From Oscillatoria sp. FACHB-1407 (lineage in GTDB: Bacteria > Cyanobacteriota > Cyanobacteriia > Elainellales > Elainellaceae), in assembly GCF_014697545.1 (NCBI RefSeq), contig NZ_JACJSA010000030.1, positions 1 through 64,000 on the forward strand: DNA of 64,000 bases. Direction: 5' to 3'. The position numbers were made by a program, and so were the translations under genes. A model generated the notes under the pieces. It was given only the letters and a program-made list of their open reading frames with translations. It ran no database searches and had not been told where the DNA came from. Positions 26,345-35,875 of the stretch are shown piece by piece (position 1 is the first letter of the stretch; each line of letters opens with the position of its first letter).

Positions 26345-26501
26345 AGTTCGAGATAAGGATCTTGGCGGTTAAAACCGCCGCTACAAGCGCAAAACTGACC
26401 TACGTCGGTTCGGCAAACCTTGATTTTCTGTAGTCCGCGTCGGCGGACTCCGCTCCCATAGCCGCAAATTGATTCGCCAGGTGTTTAACCGAATTGACGT
26501 T
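26345..26501 (+). repeat. Family C repeat, copy 5
   Basis: GAGTTCGAGATAAGG ... CCGAATTGACGTT, with the inner GGCGGTTAAAACCGCC palindrome. The left end abuts the preceding palindromic element and lacks the AACGTGAA start. Confidence 0.7.
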
Positions 26502-26609
26502 ATCCCAATTTGAATTGTGAAGGCGACGAATGCTTGTACGAGTTCGGCAGTGCCAAACCCCTCTCCAACGCTGATTTGCCCATAAAACTCCTGATTACCC
26601 TCGACCTCT

Positions 26610-29153
26610 TTACTCCCGACTCTCTACCGCAGGAGTCGGGGATTGCGGCGGGTTGGGTGTTGCCAGACGACTGTAGGTAACCCAGACCATCATCATCAGC
26701 AACACTGTAAGGCTGACTCCCCCAATCGCCAACATACCAACACGGGATGTTAACCAGGTTTTGAGGCTGTCTGGTTCTTGCAAACCAAAGTGCGATCGCG
26801 GCACATGCACCAGTTTCCCTGGCTCTACACCGGACGAGGAGGTTGTCTGATTTTGAGTGTAGTAGCGGTGATAGCGGTAATAGCTGTAAGGATGGGTTGT
26901 GTAAGCCCGAATGCCGTTTGCCACAATCCCCAAAACGGGAATGGGAGAGATCTTCAGGGCTTCGAGTGCCTGACCCAGGGCAGCGCGATCGGTCTTACCG
27001 AGTCCAACAACTAGAATTACTCCATCTGTGTGAGCAGCCAGCAGGTTGCTATCGGCGAAGCCCAGTAGAGGTGGCATGTCGTAGATTACCAGATCAAACT
27101 GAGTCCGCACTTGTGCCATCAGGTTTTGCATCCGGCGTGACGAGAGCAGCTTGATTGGGTCAGGGGGAATGGGTCCCGCCGTAATGACGCACAGGTTGTC
27201 ATCATCGGGCGATCGCTGAATCACCTGTTGCAACGACAGCTCATTTACAATTGCGTTACTCAACCCCCGCAGATTGGGCAAGTCTAAGCGACTATGCAAC
27301 TGAGGACAGCGCAAATCTGCGTCGATCAGCAACACCCGTTGTCCCATCGCTGCCGCCGCTTTGGCGAGGTGCAAGGATGTTGTCGATTTGCCCTCTCCTG
27401 GTGCTGCCGAGCTAATCACCAATGAGCGAATGGGAGTGTCAGAACTGAGAAAGCGGATATTGGCGTAGAACGAGCGGAACGCCTCAAAGAAGGGAGAGGT
27501 TCTATAGGATGACGGTTCCGACGTGGTCACTGTTTGAGTCAGGCGATCGCCCCGTTGATACGATGGTTTCCCGTTGTTGCCGAAGTGGGTTTCTGACTCT
27601 GAATCAGATGCTACTCCTGCCGGAGCAGCTACTGTTTGCAGGCTCTTGGCAAAGGGAATCACGCCCAGGAGAGGCAATTTAGTAACTGCCTTAATTTCAT
27701 CAGGCGAGTGAAATACAGAGTCGAGTTTCTCAGCGATCGCTGCCGCAACGGCTCCCAGCAGCAACCCGGCGATCGCCCCCATAGCTAAATTGCGCGGCAC
27801 ATTTGGAGAAATGGGAGTTTGAGGAGTCGCCGGAGCCGATAGCAATTCCCAGGGGGTTGACTTCTGTGCCGCCTCAATTTGCAGCGTTTCGCGAGTGGAC
27901 AAAAAGCGGTTGAGACTTTCGGTGGCAATCTTCAATTCTCGCTGCAAATCGGTATATTCCCTCGCCAGCGCAGGCACTAGCTCAAACTCTTCTTTGAGGC
28001 GTGCCTCTACCTCCACCAGCGCATCACTGCGGGCTTCCAACACTTCCACCTGGTTCGCCGTAGTGACTAATTGTTTACTCAGTTCCAATGAGGTTGGGGT
28101 GAGGTTGCTATTCACCCCAGAGCTTGCCTGTTCGCCCAAAATTCGCTCGGCTTCTGCATCTAACAGGGGCAACAGTTCTGCTCGTTTATCCTCTAAAGTG
28201 GCGATCGCATAGTGACCGGGCTGCCAGCGAGCCGATTCGACGGCAATTTGGGACTCCACCTCACGAATCTGATTCAGCAGATTTTGATAACGGGGCGATT
28301 CACTCAAAGCAGAAGCAGCAAGTGCCTCATCGGGGCTAAAGCCTAACTGATTTTGTAGAGTGCCATAGAGCGATCGCGCCTCACTTAACTGGGTCTGGGT
28401 TTCCTGCCGTTGCTTTTCAACGCCGCTAATCAGGCTCGACAGGTCGTTGCCCCGCGATTCGGGGTCAATCAGGCTATATTCCTGCCGAAACTTTTCTAAC
28501 CGCACTTGCAGCGTATTCACCCGTTCCCGCAGATCAGGCAATTGGCTGTCAACAAACTCGACCCCCTGTTGCAGACTGGTGCGCCGTTCTTCGTAGCTGT
28601 AATCGAGGTAAGCATCAGAAACTGCCTCTAACACCGCCTGAATCTTGTCAGGGTCAGTGCCGAGATAGCTCACAGACAACACTTTGGTATCGCGCAATCG
28701 GCTAATCACCAAGCCCCCGGCGAGCGAGCCAGAGTTGACATCGGGATACTCGTCCCGCAGTCGCTCGGCAATCGGCTCTAACAGGGCTGGACTCCGCAAG
28801 ACCTCAATCTGGGTGGAATAGTCAAAGGTGGGTGAGAGCTGAATTTGGCTCTCTTGCAATAACTGCTGAGAGGGATCAGTCTGGCTGACTTCCTCCACCA
28901 ACACTCGAAATTCACCCCGATAAATGGGGGTGCGCGTTAATGTCCATCCCCAAATGGTTGAGGTGACAGCGATCGCTACACTGGCAATCAGCCATCCCCG
29001 CCGCTGCACAATTCTCAAAATTTGAGCAAGGTCCAGGTCTTCCTGTTGATACATCGCTGCAACTGGAGCAGAGACGATCACTGGAGGTCCAGAGTAACCG
29101 TTTTGTTGGTGTGACTTAGACGAACGATTTGGATGATTTGACTCAACTGGCAT
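26610..29153 (-). CDS. Polysaccharide co-polymerase / BY-type tyrosine autokinase
   Basis: 847 residues fusing a Wzz-like chain-length domain (membrane segments about 54-72 and 455-475 with a coiled-coil periplasmic part) to a cytosolic BY-kinase. Walker A is SAAPGEGKSTT (about 583-592), Walker A' LLIDADLRCP, Walker B VIYDMPP (about 686). A Tyr cluster (YSYYRYHRYY, near 757) is the expected autophosphorylation site. Unusually, about 75 more residues follow, with a third hydrophobic segment near 806-828. Such kinases control export of capsule or exopolysaccharide; the sugar transferase at 11277 is a possible pathway partner. Confidence 0.9.
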   Translation of the reverse strand: MPVESNHPNRSSKSHQQNGYSGPPVIVSAPVAAMYQQEDLDLAQILRIVQRRGWLIASVAIAVTSTIWGWTLTRTPIYRGEFRVLVEEVSQTDPSQQLLQESQIQLSPTFDYSTQIEVLRSPALLEPIAERLRDEYPDVNSGSLAGGLVISRLRDTKVLSVSYLGTDPDKIQAVLEAVSDAYLDYSYEERRTSLQQGVEFVDSQLPDLRERVNTLQVRLEKFRQEYSLIDPESRGNDLSSLISGVEKQRQETQTQLSEARSLYGTLQNQLGFSPDEALAASALSESPRYQNLLNQIREVESQIAVESARWQPGHYAIATLEDKRAELLPLLDAEAERILGEQASSGVNSNLTPTSLELSKQLVTTANQVEVLEARSDALVEVEARLKEEFELVPALAREYTDLQRELKIATESLNRFLSTRETLQIEAAQKSTPWELLSAPATPQTPISPNVPRNLAMGAIAGLLLGAVAAAIAEKLDSVFHSPDEIKAVTKLPLLGVIPFAKSLQTVAAPAGVASDSESETHFGNNGKPSYQRGDRLTQTVTTSEPSSYRTSPFFEAFRSFYANIRFLSSDTPIRSLVISSAAPGEGKSTTSLHLAKAAAAMGQRVLLIDADLRCPQLHSRLDLPNLRGLSNAIVNELSLQQVIQRSPDDDNLCVITAGPIPPDPIKLLSSRRMQNLMAQVRTQFDLVIYDMPPLLGFADSNLLAAHTDGVILVVGLGKTDRAALGQALEALKISPIPVLGIVANGIRAYTTHPYSYYRYHRYYTQNQTTSSSGVEPGKLVHVPRSHFGLQEPDSLKTWLTSRVGMLAIGGVSLTVLLMMMVWVTYSRLATPNPPQSPTPAVESRE

Positions 29154-29324
29154 TTTTGACCCAGATTTCGGTAAGTGAAGAGTTCAGGCACTCTCTTTCT
29201 TTCTACGGAACGTTCATGTCAGAACAGCAAATTTTTGGAATTGACAGAAAATCCGCGATCGCCTCTACTCAATTACTCACGTTGTTCTCAATCGCCACAA
29301 AATGCGCTCATCTTAGCGATCGCC

Positions 29325-30239
29325 TTAATCGGTGACGACTCGTGGAGTCAGCAACACGGCTCGCCGACTATCCACGATCACTACCGAAAAGTTGCGATCG
29401 CTCAGTGTTTGTAACACAGCCGCCGCAGCCGTCAAATCACTCGTATAGGTTGCTAACAAATAGGGACGTTGCTCATAGGACACCAATCCAACCGGAGTGG
29501 TAATGACTTGCTGGAGTTGGGTCGCGACTTCTGGGCGGTTGAAATAATCAACCAACACCGCATACCCTGTCCCCAACGCTTGAGGATTGTAGGCCACTCT
29601 CGGATCAGTCGCTGGGCCTGGGGTTGGAGTTGCTTGAGGGGCAGGACTGGGAGAAGGTTGTGTGGCTGGAGTGGGAGTGGGTTGAGGAAACGGAGCCGGA
29701 GCCAGTTCGCTGGCGGTTGCCCCCGGAGTCGGCTGATTGGCATCAGGCGGTGTTCCCGGAGAGGGAAAGGGTGGCGTCGCTGTTGCGTTAGCGTCAGGCT
29801 GAGGCGTCGGAGACTGCGTTGCCTCTGGTGCAACTGGCTGATCGGTTGGAGGGACATTGGCTTCAGGAGGACGTGCCACAAACGCTTGCAATCCGCCAAC
29901 ATCTGATAAAAATTGTGCCCAGGAGTTAGCAACCTCCAGGTCAGTAAAGCCTCCTACACGGGTTACGGTCGTACCGAGATAGTCGCAAACCGTGGTGGTT
30001 GTATTGCGTGGGAGGGCTTGAGTTAGTTGATCATGTGCCTGGGGCGATCGATAGACCACCATCAACAAATACTCGTTAGCCGCAGGGGGCGCACACGGAG
30101 ATTGGGGTTGAGCAACGGCTCCCTGGGCAACTACAACAGCGATCGCCTCTTGATTCACATTCCATCCTACCCCTGTGATTGCAAACGCACTCGCGATCGC
30201 CCCACCGATGAATGTAATGTGTGAATTGCTCCGAGCCAT
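29325..30239 (-). CDS. Exported protein with two SPOR-like halves
   Basis: 304 residues from ATG 30239. Signal segment about 10-40, then two similar modules: residues about 55-125 (YLLMVVYRSPQAHDQLTQAL ... ATVTRVGGFTDLEVA-like) and about 225-300 (GYAVLVDYFNRPEVATQLQQV ... RPYLLATYT). Both have a strand-helix-strand pattern resembling SPOR-like repeats. A Pro/Thr/Ala-rich linker lies between. Peptidoglycan binding is possible but unproven. The gene lies 171 bp from the BY-kinase gene on the same strand. Confidence 0.6.
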   Translation of the reverse strand: MARSNSHITFIGGAIASAFAITGVGWNVNQEAIAVVVAQGAVAQPQSPCAPPAANEYLLMVVYRSPQAHDQLTQALPRNTTTTVCDYLGTTVTRVGGFTDLEVANSWAQFLSDVGGLQAFVARPPEANVPPTDQPVAPEATQSPTPQPDANATATPPFPSPGTPPDANQPTPGATASELAPAPFPQPTPTPATQPSPSPAPQATPTPGPATDPRVAYNPQALGTGYAVLVDYFNRPEVATQLQQVITTPVGLVSYEQRPYLLATYTSDLTAAAAVLQTLSDRNFSVVIVDSRRAVLLTPRVVTD

Positions 30240-30356
30240 ACATCCCCCATCCACGTTGATTCACAGGGCATAGCACTGACGGTTTCAGGCTGGGTCAAGC
30301 CACATCGTCTATAAGCGAATGCTGCCCACTTGCAAGATTACCTCTTACATCCCCTA

Positions 30357-30686
30357 TTACACCGCACTTGTCAGCGATGCAAGTGGAGTGGGAATCGTGT
30401 CAGAGGGAGCCTGAAACTCACCCGTTAACACAAACTCCAGACGCAGTTTGAGCCAGGTAATGAACTGAGGATTCGTAGAAATAATCGCAGCGGCCGGCTG
30501 AGGACATTGGGCTTTGATTTGAGCCAATTCAGGAGCTTCTAAAAAAGCCGGTTGAGTGACCAGCCAAAAGTCAATTTCTTTTTCTTGCTCGTGATAGTAA
30601 CAAGTTCGCTCCCGCAGCACTTCCTCAGTGGGTTCTTCTTCTAACAAGAATTTTTGACTGCTCAGAACGTAGTAGTAGGTTGTCAT
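30357..30686 (-). CDS. ycf54: Ycf54, Mg-protoporphyrin monomethyl ester cyclase subunit
   Basis: 109 residues from ATG 30686. Full-length match to the Ycf54 (DUF2488) family: TTYYYVLSSQKFL, LRERTCYYHEQEKEIDFWLV, QPAFLEAPELAQIKAQ, FITWLKLRLEFVLTGEF. Ycf54 binds the oxidative cyclase AcsF/CycI that makes the fifth ring of protochlorophyllide. An upstream in-frame TTG would add only two residues. It precedes the exported-protein gene and follows pdxJ on the same strand. Confidence 0.93.
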   Translation of the reverse strand: MTTYYYVLSSQKFLLEEEPTEEVLRERTCYYHEQEKEIDFWLVTQPAFLEAPELAQIKAQCPQPAAAIISTNPQFITWLKLRLEFVLTGEFQAPSDTIPTPLASLTSAV

Positions 30687-30771
30687 GATCAAATGTTGAG
30701 AATGGATTGAATGGGGTTAAAAATTCTAGAAATTGGGGGCAAAACCAGATAGTTGGGGGCAAAACCGAGAA

Positions 30772-31494
30772 TTACAATTCTCCTCGGATAGCTTGTTTCA
30801 TCTCACGCACAGCTCGCTCCATACCCACTAGGGCGGCACGGCTGACAATCGTGTGTCCAATATTCAATTCTTCCATGCCATCGAGACAAGCGATCGCATA
30901 AACATTCCAATAGGTCAGTCCGTGTCCGGCATTGACTCGTAGACCAGCGGCGATCGCCTGTTGGCATCCTTCCGCTAAAATAGCCAATTCCTTAGCGCGG
31001 CTTGCTTCATCCTTCGCTTCGGCATATTGCCCGGTGTGCAACTCAATAAATTGAGCTTTGACCGCCGCAGAAGCGGCAATTTGGTCAGGATCAGCATCAA
31101 TAAACAGGCTCACGGGAATGCCTGCACTCTGGAGGCGATCGACCACATCAGCCATGCGCTTTTTCTGACCCAGGATGTCCAGTCCACCTTCGGTGGTGAC
31201 CTCTTCACGCCGCTCTGGAACGAGTGTCACATAGTCGGGGTGAATGTCGAGGGCGATCGCCACCATTTCGTCCGTTGCCGCCATCTCCAAATTGAGATGA
31301 GTACGTACCGTTTGCCGGAGCAGGCGCACATCCCGGTCTTGAATGTGTCGCCGATCTTCCCGCAGATGCACTGTAATGCCATCGGCCCCAGCCAACTCTG
31401 CTAACACTGCCGCGGCTACCGGATCAGGCTCTACGGTTCGTCGTGCCTGCCGAATCGTTGCAATGTGGTCAATATTTACGCCTAAGGTTGGCAC
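30772..31494 (-). CDS. pdxJ: Pyridoxine 5'-phosphate synthase
   Basis: 240 residues, the usual PdxJ length, with [56 protein letters not shown] and the C-terminal GHGLTYWNV and IGHTIVSRA motifs. It condenses 1-deoxyxylulose-5-phosphate with 3-amino-1-hydroxyacetone phosphate in the DXP-dependent vitamin B6 pathway. Starts with GTG. A 14-bp sequence TTGGGGGCAAAACC occurs twice just past its 3' end (about 30734-30765). Confidence 0.96.
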   Translation of the reverse strand: MPTLGVNIDHIATIRQARRTVEPDPVAAAVLAELAGADGITVHLREDRRHIQDRDVRLLRQTVRTHLNLEMAATDEMVAIALDIHPDYVTLVPERREEVTTEGGLDILGQKKRMADVVDRLQSAGIPVSLFIDADPDQIAASAAVKAQFIELHTGQYAEAKDEASRAKELAILAEGCQQAIAAGLRVNAGHGLTYWNVYAIACLDGMEELNIGHTIVSRAALVGMERAVREMKQAIRGEL

Positions 31495-31584
31495 TCTCTG
31501 CTCCTTCGCCTGCCAAAAATGACACGTTTCTAATCATATAGCAATCTTTAAGGGGTTCAGATGTGGATATTTGGGAGAAAAATG

Positions 31585-31828
31585 GCAAATGGTCATTGGT
31601 CAATTGTTAATCGTCAGTTGTCAATGGTCAGTTGTCGTTAGTTATTGGTCAATCGTTAATCGTCAATGGTCAATGGTCAATGGTTAATCGCTAATGGTCA
31701 ATGGTTAATCGTTAATGGTCAATGGTCAATCGTTAATCGTCATTGACTGGGCTCCCCATTCCCCACTCCCCATTCCCCACTCCCCATTCCCCACCCCCCA
31801 TTCCCTATTCCCCATTCCCCACTCCCCT
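31585..31828. repeat. Two short tandemly repeated repeat (STRR) arrays
   Basis: 31585-31746 is built from TCAATGGT / TAATCG units (heptamer-based) and 31751-31828 from CCCCATT / CCCCACT units. Both types are common STRR classes of cyanobacteria. They fill most of the 420-base gap between pdxJ and the SGNH gene; unlike CRISPR there are no spacers. Confidence 0.85.
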
Positions 31829-31917
31829 CCGAATTAATTGATGTTAAAGGTTGGGGCGATCGCCAGCAGGGAAGTGTTATCAAGTTGACAATTCATTACC
31901 TGTTAATAGAGACATCC

Positions 31918-33396
31918 ATGCCCGCAAAACTCGTCGTCATCGGAGACAGCCTCTCACAAGGATTTATCAGCGGAAGTATTTGCAAAACTGACTTCTCCTA
32001 TCCTCAAATGCTGGCAGACTGTCTGGGGATACAGGACTTTAGAGTGCCTGATTTTGGTGGAGAAGGGGGCTTACCACTCAACCTGGATCAGCTATTTCGA
32101 CTGCTGGCTCGACGCTACGGAGCCAAAGTGAGTTGGTTGGAAGTGCCGATGGCTTTGTTAAGCGTTCGCAGCTTCATGGATCGTGTCGAGGATTATTGGG
32201 AACGGGGCGAAGGCAGTGAAGCATCACCAACGGGACCCCTGCATCACAATCTGGCGGTTTGGGGGTTTGAGTTGGGTGACTGTGACACACTGACTGAAGC
32301 CATTTGTCGGCGAACGATTCCCCGTGACAAGGACGACCTGCTAAACCAGATTCCAGAATTTGCTATGTATCGCACTGCACGGCGAACCCTGAATCCCCAG
32401 TTTTTGCCCCAATATGAAGAGTTGTCGCAAATCAAAGCTGCCGAAGCGATCGCCCGTTCTCAAGGGGGCATCGACAATCTGATGTTCTGGTTGGGGGGCA
32501 ACAATTGCCTCGGCACTGTGGGTAGACTCAAAATCGTCTGGTCACAACTGGCAGATATCAACCGTCTATCGCACGAGCGCAGTGCTACGCTGTGGGTGCC
32601 TGAGCACTTTCGGCAATTGCTACGGCGAGTGGCTGACAAAATTTCGGCAATTGGTGCCAAAAATGTCTTCATCGGAACCATTCCCCATGTCACGATTCCC
32701 CCAGTGAGTCGCGGCATCTCCCCCGGCAGAACCCCTGACCGGGAACGCTCCGCCGATGGGTATTACGACTACTACACTCACTTTTGGGTCTGGGATAACG
32801 ATTTTGCCAAAGCCCCTGACCAGTACCCCGCCTTGACTCAAAACGATGCTCGCCAAATTGATCAGGTGATTGACGAATACAACGAGGCGATCGCCACAGA
32901 AGCCCAAAAACGGGGTTGGCATGTTGTTGATTTTTGTCGTGCACTCGATCGCCTTGCCTACCGACGACAAAACGGCAGACCCGTCTATGTCTTCCCACCT
33001 GAGCTAGTGCAGGCGTTGAAAACAAATCCGGGCACCCAAGATCGCTTTACCGTCGATGGCAAGCCGATCCTGGATACCCGGTATCTCCGAGTTAAATCCG
33101 ATGCTCCCCCAGGTGAACGTCATCAGGGCGGCATCTTCAGTCTGGATGGCATTCACCCTACCACCGTGGGCTACGGCATTGTCGCTCACGAAGTCTTGCA
33201 AGTGATGAAATCAGTCACTCCAGGACAAATCGTAAAACCACTCGACTGGAACAAAATCGTTGCAGCCGATGTCTTACTCAACGACCTACCCGCCAACCTG
33301 GAAAGCTTGCGAGACATTCTCGGGTTCCTATCAAGCCAGGGACCCCTCCCTAATCTCATCCGGTCAATCACAGGTGGGTTTGGAGTCAATCAATAG
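31918..33396 (+). CDS. SGNH/GDSL-family hydrolase
   Basis: 492 residues from ATG 31918, with an in-frame TTG at 31885 less likely. Block I is VVIGDSLSQGF (catalytic Ser), block III is WLGGNNCLG (oxyanion Asn), block V is DGIHPTTVGY (Asp and His). All four SGNH residues are present. No signal peptide is obvious, and the protein is about twice the size of a minimal SGNH enzyme, with insertions of unknown role. Ester substrate unknown (lipid, acetylated sugar or other). Confidence 0.8.
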   Translation: MPAKLVVIGDSLSQGFISGSICKTDFSYPQMLADCLGIQDFRVPDFGGEGGLPLNLDQLFRLLARRYGAKVSWLEVPMALLSVRSFMDRVEDYWERGEGSEASPTGPLHHNLAVWGFELGDCDTLTEAICRRTIPRDKDDLLNQIPEFAMYRTARRTLNPQFLPQYEELSQIKAAEAIARSQGGIDNLMFWLGGNNCLGTVGRLKIVWSQLADINRLSHERSATLWVPEHFRQLLRRVADKISAIGAKNVFIGTIPHVTIPPVSRGISPGRTPDRERSADGYYDYYTHFWVWDNDFAKAPDQYPALTQNDARQIDQVIDEYNEAIATEAQKRGWHVVDFCRALDRLAYRRQNGRPVYVFPPELVQALKTNPGTQDRFTVDGKPILDTRYLRVKSDAPPGERHQGGIFSLDGIHPTTVGYGIVAHEVLQVMKSVTPGQIVKPLDWNKIVAADVLLNDLPANLESLRDILGFLSSQGPLPNLIRSITGGFGVNQ

Positions 33397-33445
33397 AAGG
33401 GATGTGTCAGTTTGGGGGCACCTACAAACCCGCAATGGAGTAGAA

Positions 33446-33721
33446 TCAGCCCCCAGCGACAGCAGGTACAATGCTGACCTCATCTCCAGCATTGAGGGGA
33501 GTGTTAGCTCCATCCAGGAAGCGAATATCTTCACTGTTGACGTAGAAATTGACAAAGCGGCGGAGTTGCCCCTGTTCATCACACAAGCGGGCTTTGATGC
33601 CAGGAAAACTTTGCTCCAGGGAGTCAAGTAGCTCCGCGATCGTGCCTCCATCGCATTCAATAGTGGCTTGATCACGAGTGAATTTTTGCAGCGGGGTTGG
33701 AATCAGAACTTTAACAGACAT
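33446..33721 (-). CDS. MoaD/ThiS-family ubiquitin-like sulfur carrier
   Basis: 91 residues from ATG 33721, beta-grasp fold pattern ([13 protein letters not shown] ... [23 protein letters not shown]). The C-terminal GG is the tail that is thiocarboxylated in MoaD/ThiS proteins. In cyanobacteria such a gene often follows thrC, as here; the sulfur could serve a cysteine, thiamine or molybdopterin path. Target pathway is not shown by this context. Confidence 0.85.
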   Translation of the reverse strand: MSVKVLIPTPLQKFTRDQATIECDGGTIAELLDSLEQSFPGIKARLCDEQGQLRRFVNFYVNSEDIRFLDGANTPLNAGDEVSIVPAVAGG

Positions 33722-33727
33722 AACTGA

Positions 33728-33841
33728 AAGGATGAAGGCGAAAAGATAAAGGATAAAAAATGCTGAATAGGTTAGGACAGAGGAAAGCAGGATAAAGGAC
33801 AAAACTTTCTTTTCATCCTTTATCCCTTATCCTTCATCCTT
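33728..33841 (-). repeat. Long inverted repeat between thrC and the sulfur-carrier gene
   Basis: AAGGATGAAGG (33728-33738) pairs exactly with CCTTCATCCTT (33831-33841), with further complementary GATAAAGGAT-type stretches inside. It belongs to the GGATAAA STRR class and spans the whole gap, touching the thrC stop codon. It could attenuate or uncouple the two genes. Confidence 0.6.
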
Positions 33842-35150
33842 AAACCAAGACCTGTTGCCACTCAAGTCGCTCAAGGGTTCTGGAGCGTTCGAGGGCACGC
33901 TCAAAGCTGTCAAGCTTGGGTTCGATAGTGAGCGGTTCGCCAATGTAGCCTTGAACCGCTTCCTGAGTCTTCAAGCCGTTACCCGTGATGTAAGCAACCG
34001 TGGTTTCTTCAGGGTCAATCTTGCCCGCTTCAGCCAGCTTCTTGAGAACGGCGATCGTGGTGCCACCCGCCGTTTCGGTGAAGATGCCTTCGGTTTCAGC
34101 CAACAGCTTCATGCCCTCAATGATTTCAGCATCGGTAACAGATTCAATGTTGCCATTGGTCTTACGGGCAATATCAACGGCATAAACCCCATCAGCAGGG
34201 TTGCCGATCGCGATCGACTTGGCAATTGTGCTGGGTTTGACTGGAGTGATGAAATCGCGACCTTCACGATAGGCTTGGGCGATCGGGGAGCAACCTTCAG
34301 CCTGAGCACCGCTAAAGCGAACACTCTTCTCATCCACTAAACCGACTTTGATAAACTCCTGGAAACCTTTGTAAATCTTGGTGAACAGTGACCCAGAGGC
34401 AAGGGGTGCAACAATGTGGTCGGGCAGTTGCCAGCCGAGTTGCTCTGCCACTTCGTAGCCCAGAGTTTTAGAGCCTTCTGAGTAGTAAGGACGCAAGTTG
34501 ATGTTGACAAAGCCCCAACCATGGGAGTTTGCCACTTCAGAACAGAGGCGGTTGACCTGGTCATAGTTACCCTGCACAGCCATGACCGTTGGACCGTAAA
34601 TCAACGTTCCCAAAATCTTTCCGGCTTCCAGATCGGCGGGGATGAAGACACAGCAGTCTAGCCCTGCATGAGCCGCGATCGCCGCTGTCGAGTTTGCCAG
34701 GTTGCCAGTGCTAGCACAAGAAACGGTTGTGAAACCCAGTTCACGAGCACGAGTCAGAGCCACCGATACCACCCGATCTTTGAAGCTGAGGGTGGGCATG
34801 TTAACGGCATCATTTTTGATATAAAGCTTTTTCAGACCCAGGCGACGGGCCAGCCGATTCGCTTGCAGCAACGGAGTCATGCCAGTCCCCACATCAATGG
34901 GGTTGTCACTCAGCACGGGCAAAAACGGACGATAACGCCAGATGGAGTTTGGTCCAGCTTGGATGCTCTTACGGGTCACTTGGCGAGCCAGTGCTGCATA
35001 GTCATAAGCGACTTCGAGCGGACCAAAGCAAAACTCACACACATGAATGGCTTTGGGTTCGTACTCTGCGCCACACTCTTTACATTTGAGTGCATTGAAG
35101 GTTGCAGCCGTTGACGGAGTTGCGGTTGACAGTTCTAACGCCTGGGTCAT
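33840..35150 (-). CDS. thrC: Threonine synthase
   Basis: 436 residues. N-terminal zinc-ribbon-like CKEC ... CEFC (residues 23-41), then the PLP fold with K124 in PTLSFKDRV (Schiff-base lysine) and the phosphate-binding SGSLFTKIYKG-type Gly/Ser loop. Converts O-phosphohomoserine to threonine. It is in the plant-like/cyanobacterial length class and lies just upstream of the MoaD/ThiS-like gene. Confidence 0.95.
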   Translation of the reverse strand: MTQALELSTATPSTAATFNALKCKECGAEYEPKAIHVCEFCFGPLEVAYDYAALARQVTRKSIQAGPNSIWRYRPFLPVLSDNPIDVGTGMTPLLQANRLARRLGLKKLYIKNDAVNMPTLSFKDRVVSVALTRARELGFTTVSCASTGNLANSTAAIAAHAGLDCCVFIPADLEAGKILGTLIYGPTVMAVQGNYDQVNRLCSEVANSHGWGFVNINLRPYYSEGSKTLGYEVAEQLGWQLPDHIVAPLASGSLFTKIYKGFQEFIKVGLVDEKSVRFSGAQAEGCSPIAQAYREGRDFITPVKPSTIAKSIAIGNPADGVYAVDIARKTNGNIESVTDAEIIEGMKLLAETEGIFTETAGGTTIAVLKKLAEAGKIDPEETTVAYITGNGLKTQEAVQGYIGEPLTIEPKLDSFERALERSRTLERLEWQQVLV

Positions 35151-35254
35151 GGTTTGGTTTACTCGGATAGCACTTAGTGGACAGGTCGGAACCCCTGGAG
35201 TGGAAAGGTTCTCAGCAAAATTAGAAACTTTTTTTATTTTGTTGGGGCTAATCG

Positions 35255-35305
35255 TAACACGGGTGACAAAAACCCGTCAAACATACCCGACAAATTTTGT
35301 CGGGT
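35255..35305 (-). promoter_or_regulatory. Two stem-loops upstream of thrC
   Basis: ACGGGT ... ACCCGT hairpin (about 35256-35279) next to a perfect 10-bp inverted repeat ACCCGACAAA/TTTGTCGGGT with one central base (35285-35305). They lie 100-155 bp before the thrC start, in a place suited to an operator or leader structure. No known family recognised. Confidence 0.4.
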
Positions 35306-35581
35306 TTCAATTTATCCCCAGTTCATCAAGCCTAAATCTTCGTTTATCAAGGTTTTTGAATTCCCATTAAGAAACGTGGGATTCGCGATCGCCCCACTCC
35401 GCTAAAGTTAAGATTTGTAAAGAATATAGCGAGTTAACTTGACCTGTCCTGAACAGGCTTAAACCCGACTACCAAACCTCAAGCTCAAGTTAAAACCAGG
35501 GCAAGCAGTAATCCCCCCTGATGCTGAAACCCATGCAGTTTGTGAACAAAGCGTAGCGGTGTGGTTATAGCTCGTTTGTCG

Positions 35582-35620
35582 CTGGTCACTGGCACTGGTC
35601 ACTGGCACTGGTCACTGGCA
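35582..35620. repeat. Three 13-bp tandem repeats
   Basis: CTGGTCACTGGCA occurs three times exactly, head to tail. Non-coding STRR. Confidence 0.9.
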
Positions 35621-35875
35621 CCTAACCCACCAATGACTAGCGACTGCGATTGAAATCCCCAAGCTAAAAGATTTGTCAGGCAAGCTGCTTCGTCAGATTT
35701 CCCCTAATCTTTGCTACGCTTGAGTCATCATTCAGACGGCTTATCTCACCATCAAGAAATGTAATGAAATTAAGAAGTCTCATAAAAATGGGCTGAACCT
35801 GACCCAGATGAGTCGAAGAAAAGCGTTATTTCTGATATATCTTATAAAAAGTTAATAATTTACCCTTATTCTCTA

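Larger units (their letters stand above)
25977..26609. other. Repeat-rich gap
   Basis: About 630 bases. Contains a palindromic element (26244-26343), family C copy 5 (26345-26501) and a partial A-like core near 26540-26570. The stress-protein promoter must lie near 25980-26150 on the minus strand; no box is clear. No gene seen. Confidence 0.6.
35151..35875. other. Gap between divergent thrC and ycf39
   Basis: About 725 bases. Contains the two stem-loops at 35255-35305, a three-unit 13-bp tandem repeat (CTGGTCACTGGCA, 35582-35620), and AT-rich DNA at 35820-35870 that probably holds the ycf39 promoter. No small photosynthesis gene such as petM was found. Confidence 0.6.

Noticed and set aside
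31585-31828. Possible CRISPR array
   Set aside because: Units are 7-14 bp and there are no unique spacers; these are STRRs.
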